Assembly (NCBI GenBank): GCA_013397865.1
Contig: VZTI01003649.1
Coordinates: 1,485,386 to 1,549,385 of the forward strand
Length of the DNA: 64,000 bases
Reading direction: 5' to 3'
From: Struthidea cinerea
Taxonomy: Eukaryota > Chordata > Aves > Passeriformes > Corcoracidae
The position numbers were made by a program, and so were the translations under genes. Below are positions 62,721-64,000 of the stretch, piece by piece (positions within the stretch are counted from its first letter, which is position 1; every line of letters begins with the position of its first letter). The notes under the pieces are model-generated. The model saw only the letters and a program-made list of their open reading frames with translations, ran no database searches and was not told the origin of the DNA.

Positions 62721-63079
62721 GATGGAGCCCATTGTCTGGAGCGTTTTGTTACTATTGATTTGTTTGAGTGGCCAAGGTCAGCTGATGTTTAGTGGTCAGT
62801 GGCTAAGGCAGCTTCCTGGGAAAAAAGCTCTACTGATAACCAAAGCAGCTGTGGGTTTTGATAGCCCAGCAAAGGGAAGAGGAGCCAGGGACGCTGCTTC
62901 CGTGATGTTTCATCTTGATTCCATCTTAATGGTTAGCCATGATCACTTAAAAGCCTTCACTAGGAAGGTGGTGTTGACTTAATGCCTGTGGCAGGTGCAG
63001 TCAGTTAAGCCGTACTGTGGTGGCCGGCACATCTGAGAACCGGCCATCTGGTAGTGCAGATGGAGCCCATTGTCTGGAG
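62721..63079. repeat. 317-bp segment bounded by exact 21-bp direct repeats
   Basis: A 21-base sequence beginning gatggagcccattgtctg is found at 62721-62741 and again, without mismatch, at 63059-63079, in the same orientation. The 317 bases between contain no recognised element, poly-A tail or terminal inverted repeats. The layout resembles an insertion with a long target-site duplication, or a partly decayed tandem duplication. It does not look like CR1, which normally leaves no such duplication. Confidence 0.6.
63021..63046. repeat. GC-rich hairpin-forming inverted repeat
   Basis: TGGCCGG at 63021-63027 and CCGGCCA at 63040-63046 are perfect reverse complements separated by 12 bases. It lies just inside the right boundary of the direct-repeat-bounded segment. 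As transcribed sequence it could form a 7-bp stem. Confidence 0.6.
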
Positions 63080-64000
63080 GGGGCCCAAATTTTGGGTGTT
63101 GTCCTCTCCTGCCTTTTGCCATGAGACAGTATGTTCTGAAGTAATGGTTTTCCATTCCTTTGCCTGGGCGGGAAGGCCTGTGGTTGGATACCCATTTTGG
63201 TCACCTGGCTAGAAGGCTGGTGGATTGCCCTTGGCACTGCAGTTAAACTAGCTTCTTGGTGGGGCTTTCTTTGTGTTCATCAGGTCTGGCACAGTTTTTG
63301 AAAGCAAGTGCTAAACACTTTTTCTAAGTGGGAATTAAGCTCCTGTGTTGATTCTACCACATCACTCTTCAGAGATAAAGACCTGAAGTACAATTTATCT
63401 CAAGGAGGAGGAAACTTTTGTAGGGCCATGATTTCGCCTGCAAGATTCCATTTGTTCTGAGGTGAAAGGGTAGAGAAGCTGTGAGGGCTCCTGGCCTAGT
63501 AGTTGGAAAGCCAGGTCTCAGCCTTCAAGACTTTGTGAAGAACACGTGTTTCTTGGGGTGGTTGAAGTGCATGGAGGGCTACTGAGTTCTCTGTTAAATT
63601 CAAGCAAGTGGGATAGAGATGAAGAACAGCATACAGGCCCTTTAAGAATAAATTGGCAAAAGAAGAACTCAGTATTTAAATTTAGTGCAGACGAAGAGGG
63701 AAAAAATTCCCTACAGCATCTGGTTTATATTACTGCTCTCTGCCTCAGTAGAGGGTGTGTTTACAGTGAAGCTCTCCGGTGCATAACGAGGGGGGTGCTC
63801 AAGCTGTTTGTTTCTGGGGGACTCTGATCTGAGGGTATGCCTTGCAGCCATCTCCATGTCCTGCCTTTGGCCTCCTTAACTAATCCTACCTCGGCTGTTG
63901 AGCAGAGTAGAGGGGTGCCCTGTTTGGGATGAGATGTCTGAGCACAGCACTTCAGCTTCTAGGGTTCTCCAGTACTGCTTGTTGTCATGGCTTCTTCCCA

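Larger units (their letters stand above)
60965..64000 (+). other. ACTN1: Presumed ACTN1 intron 1 (last part in window)
   Basis: No coding exon is recognisable up to the right edge of the window. It contains the direct-repeat-bounded segment at 62721-63079. The intron, if correctly assigned, continues past the window. Confidence 0.5.

Noticed and set aside
1..64000. tRNA, rRNA, CRISPR arrays, operons or phage-type modules
   Set aside because: No intact tRNA fold with proper A and B boxes, no rRNA-like sequence, no regularly spaced repeats and no prokaryotic gene layout. The DNA is vertebrate.

Overview
This is vertebrate, almost certainly avian, nuclear DNA. The evidence is one unmistakable vertebrate gene exon (DCAF5), several CR1 non-LTR retrotransposon fragments with the usual avian CR1 3' ends, and long non-coding stretches with no operon-like organisation. 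The species cannot be named from the sequence.

Layout. Positions 1-3726 are the 3' part of the last intron of DCAF5, transcribed on the + strand. On the opposite strand near 598-1090 this intron carries a broken, protein-like stretch that I cannot assign to a family. Positions 3727-5535 are the terminal coding exon of DCAF5, a CUL4-DDB1 ubiquitin-ligase substrate receptor. The exon encodes 602 residues of its acidic/serine-rich C-terminal tail and ends in TGA. Its 3' UTR follows, and one possible poly(A) signal lies at 7734, just before a CR1 fragment. From about 7.8 to 38.9 kb I see intergenic DNA with CR1 copies (7.76, 13.15-13.73, 32.2-32.56 and 38.44-38.85 kb), short tandem repeats, a GC-rich CpG-island-like patch at 29.19-29.48 kb, and a small cluster of transcription-factor-like motifs at 22.65-22.77 kb.

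At 38.86-39.72 kb there is a strong CpG island with GC boxes, two CCAAT boxes and no TATA box, interrupted by a 385-base assembly gap. In human the next gene downstream of DCAF5, on the same strand, is ACTN1 (alpha-actinin-1). I therefore infer that this island is the ACTN1 promoter, that exon 1 lies inside the gap, and that about 39.7-64 kb is ACTN1 intron 1. No ACTN1 coding sequence is visible, so this rests on gene order and promoter architecture only. A consensus CArG (SRF) box at 39759 fits an actin-cytoskeleton gene but is weak evidence alone.

The putative intron holds one CR1 (60.74-60.96 kb), a short gap inside a poly-C run (52776-52833) and a segment bounded by 21-bp exact direct repeats (62721-63079). 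At two places the sequence looks mis-assembled: a 181-bp CR1 segment is repeated on both sides of a single N at 38670, and a short motif is repeated on both sides of the 52.8-kb gap.

I found no previously undescribed biological system. The best leads are the intronic antisense gene remnant, the direct-repeat-bounded segment, the orphan CpG island and the assembly faults.
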